Shown here in pieces: positions 25,168 through 33,991 of a stretch of 36,272 bases of DNA. The translations under genes were made by a program, and so were the position numbers. Source of the DNA: an uncultured Spartobacteria bacterium (GTDB taxonomy: Bacteria > Verrucomicrobiota > Verrucomicrobiia > Chthoniobacterales > UBA6821); contig CAINEX010000129.1 in assembly GCA_903847935.1 (NCBI GenBank), positions 1-36,272 of the forward strand, given 5' to 3'. Under the pieces are notes generated by a model. That model did not search any database. It saw only the letters and a program-made list of their open reading frames with translations, and was not told the origin of the DNA. Every line of letters starts with the position of its first letter. Position 1 is the stretch's first letter.

Positions 25168-26526
25168 TTAAAAGGGGAGATGGAGACAATTAAGAACTTC
25201 TTCAGACGTGTCGAGCCCGCTGGCAAGGGCTGAGTCAATGCTTGCATGAGCAACCTGATCACCTGTCAGCCACAGGTTGGGGAGTGGCCGTCTCTCGGGA
25301 CGGAACTTCATGAATCCAGGGGCTTGCGAAGGAAGGGCCTGTCGGATCCTGACTTCTTGTAAAAACTCCCATGCGGCAAAGGAGGGAAGGAGGGCGTTTA
25401 TCTCGGCCCTGACCCCGGTGAGAAGAGTTTCCAAGTCCTCTATCGCATCGTCTCCATCACTCCCCAAGGCCGGATGCAGGATCGTTGCTGTCAGCAAACG
25501 CTTCCCCTTGGGGGCATACTCCGGGGCTGTGTTCGTGAGATCAGTGAAGTGCGTGACGAGTCGTCTCTTTTCCAGGGAGCCACAATCCGATTTGGGAAGC
25601 ACAAGGAGCCTCCCTTCATAAAGCGGGTTATCTCCCGTGAAGTAAAGGGTCGACACCTCCATCCAGGGGCGTCCTGTTGAGTCAGACAAACCGAGCAATC
25701 GATGGGATGTCCGTTCGTCGGTTGCGAGAACTAAAAGATCGCAGGGAATTTTCTCACCATTCTCAAGCCTCACCGCTGATACCCTCTCCCCATTCCGCTG
25801 AAGCGATTCCACCTTGGCTCCATAGCGCAAACGCTCCGAGGGAAGGCGTGATGCCAACTGCTTCGGAATGGCGCCCATTCCTTCGGCAGGAAGGAGTGCC
25901 CGTCCAAGCGCGAATTTTTTCAAATCGTAGCGAAAAATTGAGGCGTCGCTACCAAGGTTGCCATCAAGAAAGACACCGCCAAAAAAGGGCCTCAGAAACT
26001 TTTCCGTGATCGAATGATCAAGCCCCAGGTGCTGAAGTTCCCCCATGGTCGAGAGACCAGCCTCCCTGCCAAGAAGGGAGGCATCAGATCGCGGAAGCTG
26101 GGATCCGGCATACAAACCCAGGGTGATCTTCTCGCGCAGCGAAAATGCTTTTGTAGCCACGGCCGCAAGGAACCAAGAGGGGTGGTGGAGGGGGTTAAGC
26201 AGGCGTTCCCATCCATCCCCAGCGGCTAGCAAGGCACCGCTTTCAAAATAACGGGGTTTCAGTTCCTCCAGATCAAGTAACCGTCGTGCGGTGGGGTAAG
26301 AGTCGAGCAGCACTTGAAATCCATTGTCAATCCGATACCCCTCCGGGGTGAGTTGCGTCCTGACACGCCCTCCTGGATCAGATTCGGACTCGAGTATCAA
26401 CCAATCAACCCCGGCCTCCTGCAACCCTCTTGCACAGGCCAGGCCGGCCAGACCAGCCCCCACAATGACCACTTTGGCAGGCGATTTACTAGGGTTTGTG
26501 ATTGATTCGCCTTGGTTGGAAAACAT
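25168..26526 (-). CDS. FAD-dependent oxidoreductase (amine oxidase/phytoene desaturase-like)
   Basis: A 452-residue flavoprotein. The N-terminal dinucleotide-binding motif VVIVGAGLAGLACARGLQ is followed by the GGRVRT arginine motif and DNGFQVLLDSYP, all typical of the amine oxidase/protoporphyrinogen oxidase/carotenoid desaturase superfamily. The FLRPFFGGVFLD and LPAEGMGAIPKQLA segments mark the middle, and a second FAD-contact strand NLWLTGDQVAHASIDSALASG closes it. GTG at 26529 or ATG at 26526 could start it; ATG is chosen. It is first in the six-gene minus-strand run ending with the ketosynthase, so a redox step on a lipid or isoprenoid-like substrate is plausible but unproven. Confidence 0.85.
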   Translation of the reverse strand: MFSNQGESITNPSKSPAKVVIVGAGLAGLACARGLQEAGVDWLILESESDPGGRVRTQLTPEGYRIDNGFQVLLDSYPTARRLLDLEELKPRYFESGALLAAGDGWERLLNPLHHPSWFLAAVATKAFSLREKITLGLYAGSQLPRSDASLLGREAGLSTMGELQHLGLDHSITEKFLRPFFGGVFLDGNLGSDASIFRYDLKKFALGRALLPAEGMGAIPKQLASRLPSERLRYGAKVESLQRNGERVSAVRLENGEKIPCDLLVLATDERTSHRLLGLSDSTGRPWMEVSTLYFTGDNPLYEGRLLVLPKSDCGSLEKRRLVTHFTDLTNTAPEYAPKGKRLLTATILHPALGSDGDDAIEDLETLLTGVRAEINALLPSFAAWEFLQEVRIRQALPSQAPGFMKFRPERRPLPNLWLTGDQVAHASIDSALASGLDTSEEVLNCLHLPF

Positions 26527-26612
26527 CACGTGAAACCAATAGGAACAGGAGGACCCAAGTCAAAGGAATAACCTGATCCACCGAACATCAGCGTGACGAG
26601 TAACGTGGCATT

Positions 26613-29078
26613 TCAGACAATCACAGGATCAAGTTGCCAGATGTCACGGGCGTACTCGGTGATCGTCCGATCGCTTGAGAACTTGCCCATGCGGGCAGTG
26701 TTTAGGATCGCCATCTCGGCCCAACGAGACTTATCACGGAAGGCGATATCCACGCGCGCCTGGGCGTTGCTGTAGGAGCGAAAGTCCGGCAGGCAGAGAA
26801 AGGGATCACTGAAGACAAGGTTATCACGCAACATGTTGAAGACCCCGTGGGACTCATCAGGGGTGAAATAGTTGGATCCGACCCAATCCACGACGGCTTT
26901 CAATTCCTCATCCGCAGAGAGGAAGTCATTCGGGTTGTAACCCTTTCTCCAGAGTGCTTCGACCTCATCGACGGTCATGCCGCAAATGAAGATGTTCTCA
27001 TCTCCGACTTCCTCCCTGATCTCAACGTTCGCTCCATCCAGCGTTCCGATGGTCAGTGCCCCGTTGAGCGCCAGCTTCATGTTACCCGTTCCTGAAGCTT
27101 CCTTGCCGGCGGTCGAGATCTGCTCGGAGAGATCGGCTGCGGGCACAATCTTCTGAGCTAGCGAGACGCGGTAGTTGGGAAGGAAGACGATTTTCAGCTT
27201 TCCGTTGATCCTTTTGTCCGCATTGATCTTTGCACCGATGGCATTGATCGCCTTGATGATGTTCTTGGCCAGATCATATCCCGGAGCAGCCTTTGCCCCG
27301 AAAATAAAGACCCTCGGGGAGAGATCCAGTCCCGGATTCTGCAAGAGGCGCCGGTAGAGGGCCAGGATATGCAGCAGGTTCAAGTGCTGACGCTTGTACT
27401 CGTGAAGACGCTTGATCTGAACGTCGAAGAGTGCCGAGGGATCGACCTCGATGCCGCATTCCTTCCTGATGATGGCGGCAAGATCGATCTTATTGGCATG
27501 CTTGACCTCCATGAACTGCTTCTGGAATTCGGGATCCTTGGCGTACGCCTCGAGTCCTCTGAGTTCGGCAAGATTGCGCTCCCACCCACGCCCTATCTTG
27601 GAAGTGATCAGTTTGCTGAGTCGAGGATTGCAGGCCAAGAGCCAGCGACGCGGTGTGATCCCATTGGTCTTATTATTGAATTTCCCGGGATAAAGTGCGT
27701 CGAATTCAGGAAAAAGGTCCCTTTTAAGCAGTTGGGTATGGAGCGCGGCCACCCCGTTGACGGAATGGCTGCCGACGACCGAGAGATTAGCCATGCGTAC
27801 CATCTGGGAGTGCCCCTCCTCGATCAGCGAGAGCTTCCGAACCATCTCGACGTCACCGGGCCACATTGCCTCAACCTCTTCAAGGAAGAATTTGTTGATC
27901 GCGAAAATAATCTGTAAATGCCTTGGCAGAACCTTTTGGAAGAGACCGACGCTCCATTTTTCCAAGGCTTCGGGAAGAAGCGTGTGATTCGTGTAGGCAA
28001 ACGTCCTGGTAACGATCCCCCAGGCCTTTTTCCATGGCAAACCATAGACATCGTGAAGGAGTCGCTGAAGTTCCACGACGGCAATGGCGGGGTGCGTGTC
28101 GTTCAACTGTATGGCGACTTTTTCCGGAAATTCGTTCCAATCCTCGTTGTTCTTGCGAAACCGCCGGATGATATCCTTCAGGGAACAAGCGACGAAGAAA
28201 TACTGCTGGATCAACCGAAGTTCCTTGCCGCTCTCGGTCTTGTCGTTCGGGTAAAGGACCTTGGAGATCATCTCGCTGGCGTTTTTATCACGCACGGCCT
28301 CGTCATAACCGCCGCTGTTGAAAGCCTCGAAATTGAAATCCTCGGCAGCCTTGGATGACCAGAGCCTTAGAAAATTGACTGTGTTGGTTCCATATCCTGG
28401 AATCGGAATGTCATAGGGAATGCCGATCAGCTTCTTGGTATCCGTCCACTTGCGGACATAGTTACCCAGGTCGTCGAAGACATTTTCAACCTGACCGTAG
28501 AGCTCAATTTCGGTGGTATGCTCGGGACGAACGATCTCCCAAGGAGTCCCGTACTTCATCCAGTCATCGGGAAGCTCGATCTGATAACCGTTGCGGAACT
28601 CCTGTTTGAAGAGCCCATATTGGTAATGAATGCCATAGCCAATCGCCGGCAGGTCGAGTGTGGCCATGGAATCAAGGAAACAGGCAGCCAGACGACCCAA
28701 TCCGCCGTTACCCAACCCCATGTCGTACTCCTCCTCGCGGAGTTCGTTGAGATCAAGACCTAGTTCCCGGATTGCTTGTTCCATGTTTTCGAAGACGCCG
28801 GCACTGTGGAAGCTATTGATGTAGAGGCGACCCATCAGGAACTCCAGGGAGAGGTAGTAAAGCCTCTTCACGTTACCGTTTCTATGCTTGGTCTGCGTTG
28901 CCATCAGGCGCTCAATGACGAGGCACTGGACCGCCTTGGAGGTGGCCATCCACCAGTCACGCTTGGAGGCGGTCTTGGGATCGCGGGCCAGACCAAAATT
29001 CAGCTGGTTGGTGATCAGGGCCTTGAGTCCTTGGACAGAGGTATCGATACTCGAGTGGAATTCGGAGGTGGACGTCAT
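26613..29078 (-). CDS. glgP: Glycogen/starch phosphorylase
   Basis: Releases glucose-1-phosphate from alpha-1,4-glucan with phosphate, using pyridoxal phosphate. The 821-residue length from the ATG at 29078 is normal. [22 protein letters not shown], the QLNDTHPAI strand, [39 protein letters not shown] and the PLP-lysine region [16 protein letters not shown] (Lys near 666) are all canonical. The frame is open to 29159, but the added 27 residues look like leader translation. No other glycogen gene adjoins. The 209-base divergent gap to the aldo/keto reductase gene must hold promoters for both directions; I see no confident -35/-10 pair there. Confidence 0.96.
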   Translation of the reverse strand: MTSTSEFHSSIDTSVQGLKALITNQLNFGLARDPKTASKRDWWMATSKAVQCLVIERLMATQTKHRNGNVKRLYYLSLEFLMGRLYINSFHSAGVFENMEQAIRELGLDLNELREEEYDMGLGNGGLGRLAACFLDSMATLDLPAIGYGIHYQYGLFKQEFRNGYQIELPDDWMKYGTPWEIVRPEHTTEIELYGQVENVFDDLGNYVRKWTDTKKLIGIPYDIPIPGYGTNTVNFLRLWSSKAAEDFNFEAFNSGGYDEAVRDKNASEMISKVLYPNDKTESGKELRLIQQYFFVACSLKDIIRRFRKNNEDWNEFPEKVAIQLNDTHPAIAVVELQRLLHDVYGLPWKKAWGIVTRTFAYTNHTLLPEALEKWSVGLFQKVLPRHLQIIFAINKFFLEEVEAMWPGDVEMVRKLSLIEEGHSQMVRMANLSVVGSHSVNGVAALHTQLLKRDLFPEFDALYPGKFNNKTNGITPRRWLLACNPRLSKLITSKIGRGWERNLAELRGLEAYAKDPEFQKQFMEVKHANKIDLAAIIRKECGIEVDPSALFDVQIKRLHEYKRQHLNLLHILALYRRLLQNPGLDLSPRVFIFGAKAAPGYDLAKNIIKAINAIGAKINADKRINGKLKIVFLPNYRVSLAQKIVPAADLSEQISTAGKEASGTGNMKLALNGALTIGTLDGANVEIREEVGDENIFICGMTVDEVEALWRKGYNPNDFLSADEELKAVVDWVGSNYFTPDESHGVFNMLRDNLVFSDPFLCLPDFRSYSNAQARVDIAFRDKSRWAEMAILNTARMGKFSSDRTITEYARDIWQLDPVIV

Positions 29079-29287
29079 TTGTGATGAAGATGGTGAAAAG
29101 GATTGGGGCAAAGCAGGAAGAGAATATCGGTTACGGTGGTACATTCGGCCCACCATCATCGTTAAAATCTAACACAGCCTACCTGGAAGGAAGCAAACTC
29201 TGTTCCAAGTTCCCCAAGTTCATCCTACACATTCCCAATGCGACGGGACTTGGATTGCGCAGCTCACTGCTGTAACGTTAACCAAAT

Positions 29288-30349
29288 ATGAAGTATCGTA
29301 CCCTGCAGGGATCTGACCTAAAAATCAGTGAAGTAGGTTTCGGCCTCTGGACCGTTTCGACCGGTTGGTGGGGTACCTACACTGATGAGGAGGCCGTGGC
29401 ATTGATGCGTCATGCGCTTGAGCAGGGAATCAATCTCTTCGATGCAGCCGACACTTACAGCAACGGCCGCAGCGAGGAACTCATCGCAAAAGCCTTCCCG
29501 GGGAGTGAACGCTCCAATGTCATTATTGCCACCAAGGTAGGATACGACTTCCTGAACCATGGAGATGGTCGGCGCGGTCAGAAGGAAATACCCCAGAATT
29601 TCAGTCCCGAGGCGATCAGGCATGCGGTCGAGTCGGCCCTCCGCCGCCTTGGAACCGATCACATCGATATCCTTCAACTTCACAACATCCGTGAAGATCA
29701 GGTGAACGACGATGCTCTCTGGGAGGTGATGGAGGATCTTCGCTCAGAGGGGAAATTCCGCCACGGAGGGATCGCTTTGGGGCCCGCCATTGGATGGCTC
29801 GGTGAAGGCGGCACAGCAATCGCCCGGCGCAAGCCTGAGGTCGTTCAGCATATCTACAATCTTCTGGAGCAGCACCCCGGCTCCGATCTCCATAAAATTG
29901 CCGAAGCAACCGGCGCCCCCACCAGGTTTTTAATCCGAGTTCCCCACTCGTCGGGAATGCTCGAAGGAAAGTACACGGCTGAGACCGTTTTTCCTCCCAA
30001 TGATCACCGGAACCACCGACCCCGGAGCTGGCTTCTCAATGGTGTGAAGAAAATCGAGCAACTCCGTTTCCTCGAGAGGCCGAACCGCACTATGGGACAG
30101 GCTGCGATCCAGTGGTTGCTGGAAGACCCAAGGACACTCTCGGTCCTGCCAAATATCTACAATGCGGAACAGATAAGCGAATTCGCGGCAACATCGGAGT
30201 GCCCTCCCCTGCAGCCTGATGAACTGCAGCGGATCAAGGAGCTGGTTTCAGAGCACTTCGGACTCGAACCCGAGGAGCCGAAGCAGAAGGGCGACATGAC
30301 GTTGCCTGCCGAATTGGAGGCGATGATCTCCGGTTCGGAGAAAGAATGA
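29288..30349 (+). CDS. Aldo/keto reductase
   Basis: NADPH-dependent (beta/alpha)8 oxidoreductase of 353 residues. The catalytic tetrad is present as D52 (FDAAD), Y57 (TYSNG), K83 (ATKVGY) and H132 (LQLHNI). The GSD...VGFGLW opening and the C-terminal LPNIYNAEQ nucleotide-site strand fit the family. The C-terminal 40 residues are acidic and longer than in minimal members. It heads a seven-gene plus-strand chain; its stop overlaps the next start as ATGA. The physiological carbonyl substrate is unknown. No Shine-Dalgarno is evident before the ATG. Confidence 0.92.
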   Translation: MKYRTLQGSDLKISEVGFGLWTVSTGWWGTYTDEEAVALMRHALEQGINLFDAADTYSNGRSEELIAKAFPGSERSNVIIATKVGYDFLNHGDGRRGQKEIPQNFSPEAIRHAVESALRRLGTDHIDILQLHNIREDQVNDDALWEVMEDLRSEGKFRHGGIALGPAIGWLGEGGTAIARRKPEVVQHIYNLLEQHPGSDLHKIAEATGAPTRFLIRVPHSSGMLEGKYTAETVFPPNDHRNHRPRSWLLNGVKKIEQLRFLERPNRTMGQAAIQWLLEDPRTLSVLPNIYNAEQISEFAATSECPPLQPDELQRIKELVSEHFGLEPEEPKQKGDMTLPAELEAMISGSEKE

Positions 30350-31056
30350 GTGATTCCTCAGACAGCATTCCAAAGAAGGGTTCAATCGACGGGTTGACTC
30401 ATCCTCTTGCCGGTCCCTATCAGCGCCCGGAGATGTATCTCTTCGATTTTGACGGGACCATTGCCGACACCAGGAGTGTGGCTCATGGCATCCTGAATGA
30501 CATGGCACGGGAGTTCGGATTCAAGGAACTTCCCTTGGAACATCTGGAAGCCGCCCGTGCCATGGGAACAAGAGAGTTCATCCGACACTTGGGGATCAGC
30601 AACTGGAGAGTTCCCTCGATCGCAAGAAGGGGGCTTCAACTCCTTCATGAACGCATCGATCAGGTAAATCCAATCATCGGCATGCCGGAGGTCCTCGCAT
30701 CCCTTCACGGACAAGGTCACCGCATCGGTATCCTGACCTCGAATTCCGAAAGCAATGTCGCCGAGTTTCTGCTTCGGCACGACCTTCCCTACTTTCATTT
30801 CGTGAGAACCTCCTCAAAGCTTTTTGGCAAAAGCCGGGAAATGAAAAAAATCCTGCGCGCCGAAAAGGTTACCCCGGAAGCAGTTCTCTATGTCGGGGAC
30901 GAGACTCGGGACATCGAGGCAGCCCACGAAACCGGGCTTCGAATGGCGGCGGTCACCTGGGGATATAACTCTCCTGGAGCGCTGGCAGCGCTCAACCCCC
31001 ACCATCTCATCGGATCTCCCCATGAGCTCCTTGCACTCGGAAAGGAACAACGATGA
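30346..31056 (+). CDS. HAD-superfamily phosphatase (phosphoglycolate phosphatase-like)
   Basis: A 236-residue haloacid-dehalogenase hydrolase. Motif I is FDFDGT (nucleophile D34, general acid D36), motif II is ILTSNS, the motif III Lys lies in GKSREMKK, and motif IV is VGDETRD (about 183-189). A helical cap of the C1 type sits between motifs I and II (about 45-110). The first 29 residues before the catalytic strand are unusual; a start at the ATG at 30433 would remove them, but the 4-base overlap with the upstream stop favours 30346. The substrate is not predictable. Confidence 0.88.
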   Translation: MSDSSDSIPKKGSIDGLTHPLAGPYQRPEMYLFDFDGTIADTRSVAHGILNDMAREFGFKELPLEHLEAARAMGTREFIRHLGISNWRVPSIARRGLQLLHERIDQVNPIIGMPEVLASLHGQGHRIGILTSNSESNVAEFLLRHDLPYFHFVRTSSKLFGKSREMKKILRAEKVTPEAVLYVGDETRDIEAAHETGLRMAAVTWGYNSPGALAALNPHHLIGSPHELLALGKEQR

Positions 31057-31823
31057 AAGGAACAGCCCCAGTCCGCCTTCGTTTGGATCAGCACCTGCAC
31101 GAGGCCGGCCACTTCGATTCCCGCGAAAAAGCCCAACGGGCCATTCTCGCAGGCCAAGTGACGGTGGAAGGTCGGATAGCCGACAAACCGGGCACCAAGG
31201 TCAGTCCTCAAAGTGAGATCCTGATCACGGGAAGGGACCGCTATGTCGGGCGGGGGGGGCACAAACTTGAGGGAGCCATCACAGGTTTCGGTATCGATGC
31301 CACGGGGATGTCCTGTCTCGACCTGGGATCCTCAACAGGGGGATTCACGGACTGCCTCCTTCAACATTGGGCAGCCCATGTCACCGCTGTCGATGTTGGT
31401 CGCGGACAGCTAGCCTGGTCACTGCGACAGGATCCGCGCGTCGAGGTCCGCGAGGGGATTAATGCCCGTTATCTGACCTCTTCGGACTTCGAACGCCGCT
31501 TTGACCTGATTGTCGGGGATCTCAGCTTTATTTCATTGACGAAAATCCTGCCCGCAGCCTTTGAGTTACTGAACCAAAACGGCTCCATGATTGTCCTAAT
31601 CAAGCCACAGTTTGAACTTTCCCGTGCCGAAATCGGCAAGGGAGGGATTGTAAGAGACCCTGAAGCCAGGCAACGTGCCGTTGACTCGATCCGATCCTGG
31701 GTCATCACGGCGGGTCACCGCTTTGACCGAATCATGGAATCTCCCCTGCCTGGCACCTCGGGTAACATTGAATTCCTGGCCCTTCTGAGGCGAGGTGATT
31801 CACAAGCACCCCTACCCGCATGA
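31053..31823 (+). CDS. TlyA-family rRNA 2'-O-methyltransferase
   Basis: Probable S-adenosylmethionine-dependent ribosomal RNA cytidine 2'-O-methyltransferase, sometimes annotated hemolysin A. Of 256 residues, about 7-66 form an S4 RNA-binding domain (RLDQHLHEAGHFDSREKAQR, GQVTVEG, then YVGRGGHKLEGA). An FtsJ-type methyltransferase domain follows: SAM loop DLGSSTGGFTDCLL (about 90-103), AVDVGRGQL, VGDLSFISL and LIKPQFEL, which carries the catalytic Lys. Start and stop both overlap neighbours as ATGA. The tlyA-NAD kinase gene pair is common in bacteria. Confidence 0.92.
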   Translation: MKGTAPVRLRLDQHLHEAGHFDSREKAQRAILAGQVTVEGRIADKPGTKVSPQSEILITGRDRYVGRGGHKLEGAITGFGIDATGMSCLDLGSSTGGFTDCLLQHWAAHVTAVDVGRGQLAWSLRQDPRVEVREGINARYLTSSDFERRFDLIVGDLSFISLTKILPAAFELLNQNGSMIVLIKPQFELSRAEIGKGGIVRDPEARQRAVDSIRSWVITAGHRFDRIMESPLPGTSGNIEFLALLRRGDSQAPLPA

Positions 31824-32674
31824 TGATCGGACTCATCGCACACGCCGGCAAAGAGGGGGCCGGCCATCTGGTGCAGACCATCACCTCCGAACTGGATCTT
31901 AGGCAGGCTCACTACCTGATGGAAAAGCAGACCGCTGCACTTGTCGGGAAAATATCCGATCTCGATGAGAACACACTCGCCGCAAAATGTGATCTCTTGA
32001 TTGTCATGGGTGGCGATGGGAGCATCCTGAGGGCTCTCCATCGCTCGGGTGGTCACATACGCCCAATCCTTGGAATCAACATCGGATCACTGGGATTCCT
32101 GACATGCCTTGGGTCGGACGAATACCGGCGTGCTGTCGACTGCGCTCTGGGAGAAAATTATCTCCTGAGCCAGAGAAGCTTGTTGGATGTCACGATTACA
32201 GGCCCAGAGGGTCTCGTTCCACTGGAACGCGCTCTCAACGAGGTGACGATCAGTCGTGGCGAACGTTCACAATTGGTAAAGTTACAGGCATCCGTGGGGG
32301 GCGAACCACTAACCGAATACCATGCGGATGGACTTATTATCGCCACACCAACCGGATCAACCGCCTATTCGTTGGCAGCCGGAGGACCTATTCTGATGCC
32401 TGACAGCGGGGCCCTCGTCATCACTCCTGTCTGCCCCCACGTTCTTAGCAACCGCTCATTGGTCATTTCGGATAAAAGCGAGGTCATCATCCGGGCCGTC
32501 GGAACACAGGAAGTCTTTGTAAGCGTTGATGGACGTCCTCCCCATGCTCTCAAGCCATCCCAGCATGTTGAGATGAAACTCTCCCCACTGACTCTTCCCC
32601 TGGTCATGATGCCGGGAACCAGTTTTCCGGACATTCTCCGGCAAAAGCTCAAATGGACTGGCAGCAATGTCTGA
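31820..32674 (+). CDS. nadK: NAD kinase
   Basis: Makes NADP from NAD and ATP (or polyphosphate). The 284-residue length is normal. The catalytic GGDGS is at 64-68, the LNEVTISRG strand binds substrate, and the Gly/Thr-rich loop ATPTGSTAYSLAAGGPI with the downstream VITPVCPH region completes the site. The start ATGATG overlaps the tlyA stop at 31820-31823. The 3' end overlaps the PTS IIA-like gene by eight bases, so the two are probably co-translated. Confidence 0.95.
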   Translation: MMIGLIAHAGKEGAGHLVQTITSELDLRQAHYLMEKQTAALVGKISDLDENTLAAKCDLLIVMGGDGSILRALHRSGGHIRPILGINIGSLGFLTCLGSDEYRRAVDCALGENYLLSQRSLLDVTITGPEGLVPLERALNEVTISRGERSQLVKLQASVGGEPLTEYHADGLIIATPTGSTAYSLAAGGPILMPDSGALVITPVCPHVLSNRSLVISDKSEVIIRAVGTQEVFVSVDGRPPHALKPSQHVEMKLSPLTLPLVMMPGTSFPDILRQKLKWTGSNV

Positions 32675-33146
32675 ACGGCAGCCGATGAAAACCCTTTCTG
32701 AATCACTCCTTCCCAAAGATACCCATCTTCTGCTGAAAGGCTCCAACCCGGGAGACATCCTTGAAGAGCTACTGTTACCTCTACGTCACGACTCAAGGGT
32801 TCGTGATTGGGAAATCTTCAGGTCATCCCTAGTTCCCTCCCCCTCGGCTGCAACGCCCGGAGATGATTCCTGCATCATGTCACTCCACCACTGCCGCACG
32901 GACAGCGTCTCCTCGCTGGTCCTGGCAGCTGGAAAATCACAATCCGGAATTGCCACATCTGAAACGGGCATCAAAACTCATCTTTACTTTGTTGCTGGAA
33001 TTCCAAGCGCATTGAACACCGAGTATCTGCGAGTCTTGGGAGCCATCTCAAGGGTCTGCAGGGATCCGGATTCCATCACTGAACTCTTGTCCGCCACGAA
33101 CCCCGTCGATTTTATTTCCATTCTGGAAAAGGGTTGCAGTCGATGA
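32667..33146 (+). CDS. PTS EIIA-2 (fructose/nitrogen type)-like protein
   Basis: A 159-residue protein with the mannitol/fructose/Ntr EIIA pattern: after a variable N-terminus, MSLHHCRTDSVSSLVLAAGK takes the place of the usual 'AIPHARTDAV' active-site block, followed by SGI, the TEYLRVLGAISRVCRD helix and a SILEKG end. A His (74 or 75) is kept where phosphorylation would occur, but the conserved Pro before it is lost. No EIIB, EIIC, HPr or EI gene is in the window. It may be a regulatory EIIA rather than a sugar transporter part. An internal ATG at 32685 is an alternative start. Confidence 0.7.
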   Translation: MSERQPMKTLSESLLPKDTHLLLKGSNPGDILEELLLPLRHDSRVRDWEIFRSSLVPSPSAATPGDDSCIMSLHHCRTDSVSSLVLAAGKSQSGIATSETGIKTHLYFVAGIPSALNTEYLRVLGAISRVCRDPDSITELLSATNPVDFISILEKGCSR

Positions 33147-33991
33147 GCGACCCTTCTGTAGCCATGAAAACCGCCTGTCCTGATCAGCCTCCCCTGTTGG
33201 AAGTTCGGGATCTCAAGGTTCACTTTCCAATCTACTCGGGACTATTGCGCCGCAAAACAGACTCTTTCAAGGCGGTGGATGGCGTGAGCTTCTCCATTCC
33301 CGCCGGTAAAACAGTCGGACTGGTCGGTGAGAGTGGAAGCGGCAAGACAACCATCGGTCGAACGCTGGTCAAGCTGATTTCCCCGACTTCTGGCACGGCT
33401 TTCTGGAAGGGAACGGAGATCCTCTCCATGAGTGAAAAGGAGTTCCGCCCCCTCCGCCGGAAAATCCAATATATTTTTCAAGATCCCTTCGGCTCCCTGA
33501 ATCCTCGCATGACCGTGGGAAAAATCATCGGGGAAGCCCTTGAGATCCATTTTGCAAATCTTGATCGGACCCAGCGTGCGGATCGTGTCGAGAGCCTCCT
33601 CCAACGAGTCGGTCTTAAAGGTGAGATGATGCATCGGCACCCTCACGAATTCAGCGGCGGTCAGCGTCAGCGGATCGGGATTGCCAGGGCGCTTGCCGTG
33701 GAACCCGAGTTCCTCATCTGCGACGAACCGGTCAGCGCGCTGGATGTGAGCGTGCAGGCACAGATCGTGAATCTCCTCCAGGATCTGCAGGAGGAACTTG
33801 GACTGGCCCTCCTCTTCATCGCGCATGACCTCGCAGTTGTGGAGCACATCAGCGACTTCGTACTTGTCCTCCACCGGGGGGAAATCGTCGAGTCCGGCCC
33901 TGCCCGCAATGTCCTGGAACATCCCATTGATCCTTACACCCGCGATCTCCTGGCAGCTGTTCCATGTCTTGAGGAGCCCCTTCTTTCATGA
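33143..33991 (+). CDS. Oligopeptide-type ABC transporter ATP-binding protein (OppF/DppF)
   Basis: ATPase of a peptide-family ABC importer, 282 residues from the ATG at 33143, which overlaps the previous stop (ATGA). The opening VHFPIYSGLLRRKTDSFKAV is typical of OppF rather than OppD. Walker A GESGSGKT is at 62-69, then the Q-loop FQDPFGSLNP, the signature SGGQRQRIGIARAL, Walker B FLICDEPVSALD and the switch His in FIAHDLAVV. The terminal HPIDPYTRDLLAAVP is also OppF-like. No permease or binding-protein gene adjoins; the only permease in the window is the truncated gene at the left end. It lies between an EIIA-like gene and rodA. Confidence 0.92.
   Translation: MSDPSVAMKTACPDQPPLLEVRDLKVHFPIYSGLLRRKTDSFKAVDGVSFSIPAGKTVGLVGESGSGKTTIGRTLVKLISPTSGTAFWKGTEILSMSEKEFRPLRRKIQYIFQDPFGSLNPRMTVGKIIGEALEIHFANLDRTQRADRVESLLQRVGLKGEMMHRHPHEFSGGQRQRIGIARALAVEPEFLICDEPVSALDVSVQAQIVNLLQDLQEELGLALLFIAHDLAVVEHISDFVLVLHRGEIVESGPARNVLEHPIDPYTRDLLAAVPCLEEPLLS

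Noticed and set aside
27369-27917. 182-codon plus-strand frame inside glgP
   Set aside because: Antisense shadow of a highly conserved enzyme; its own sequence shows no family pattern.
33242-33922. 226-codon minus-strand frame inside the OppF-type gene
   Set aside because: Antisense to a complete ABC ATPase with all motifs; no independent support.
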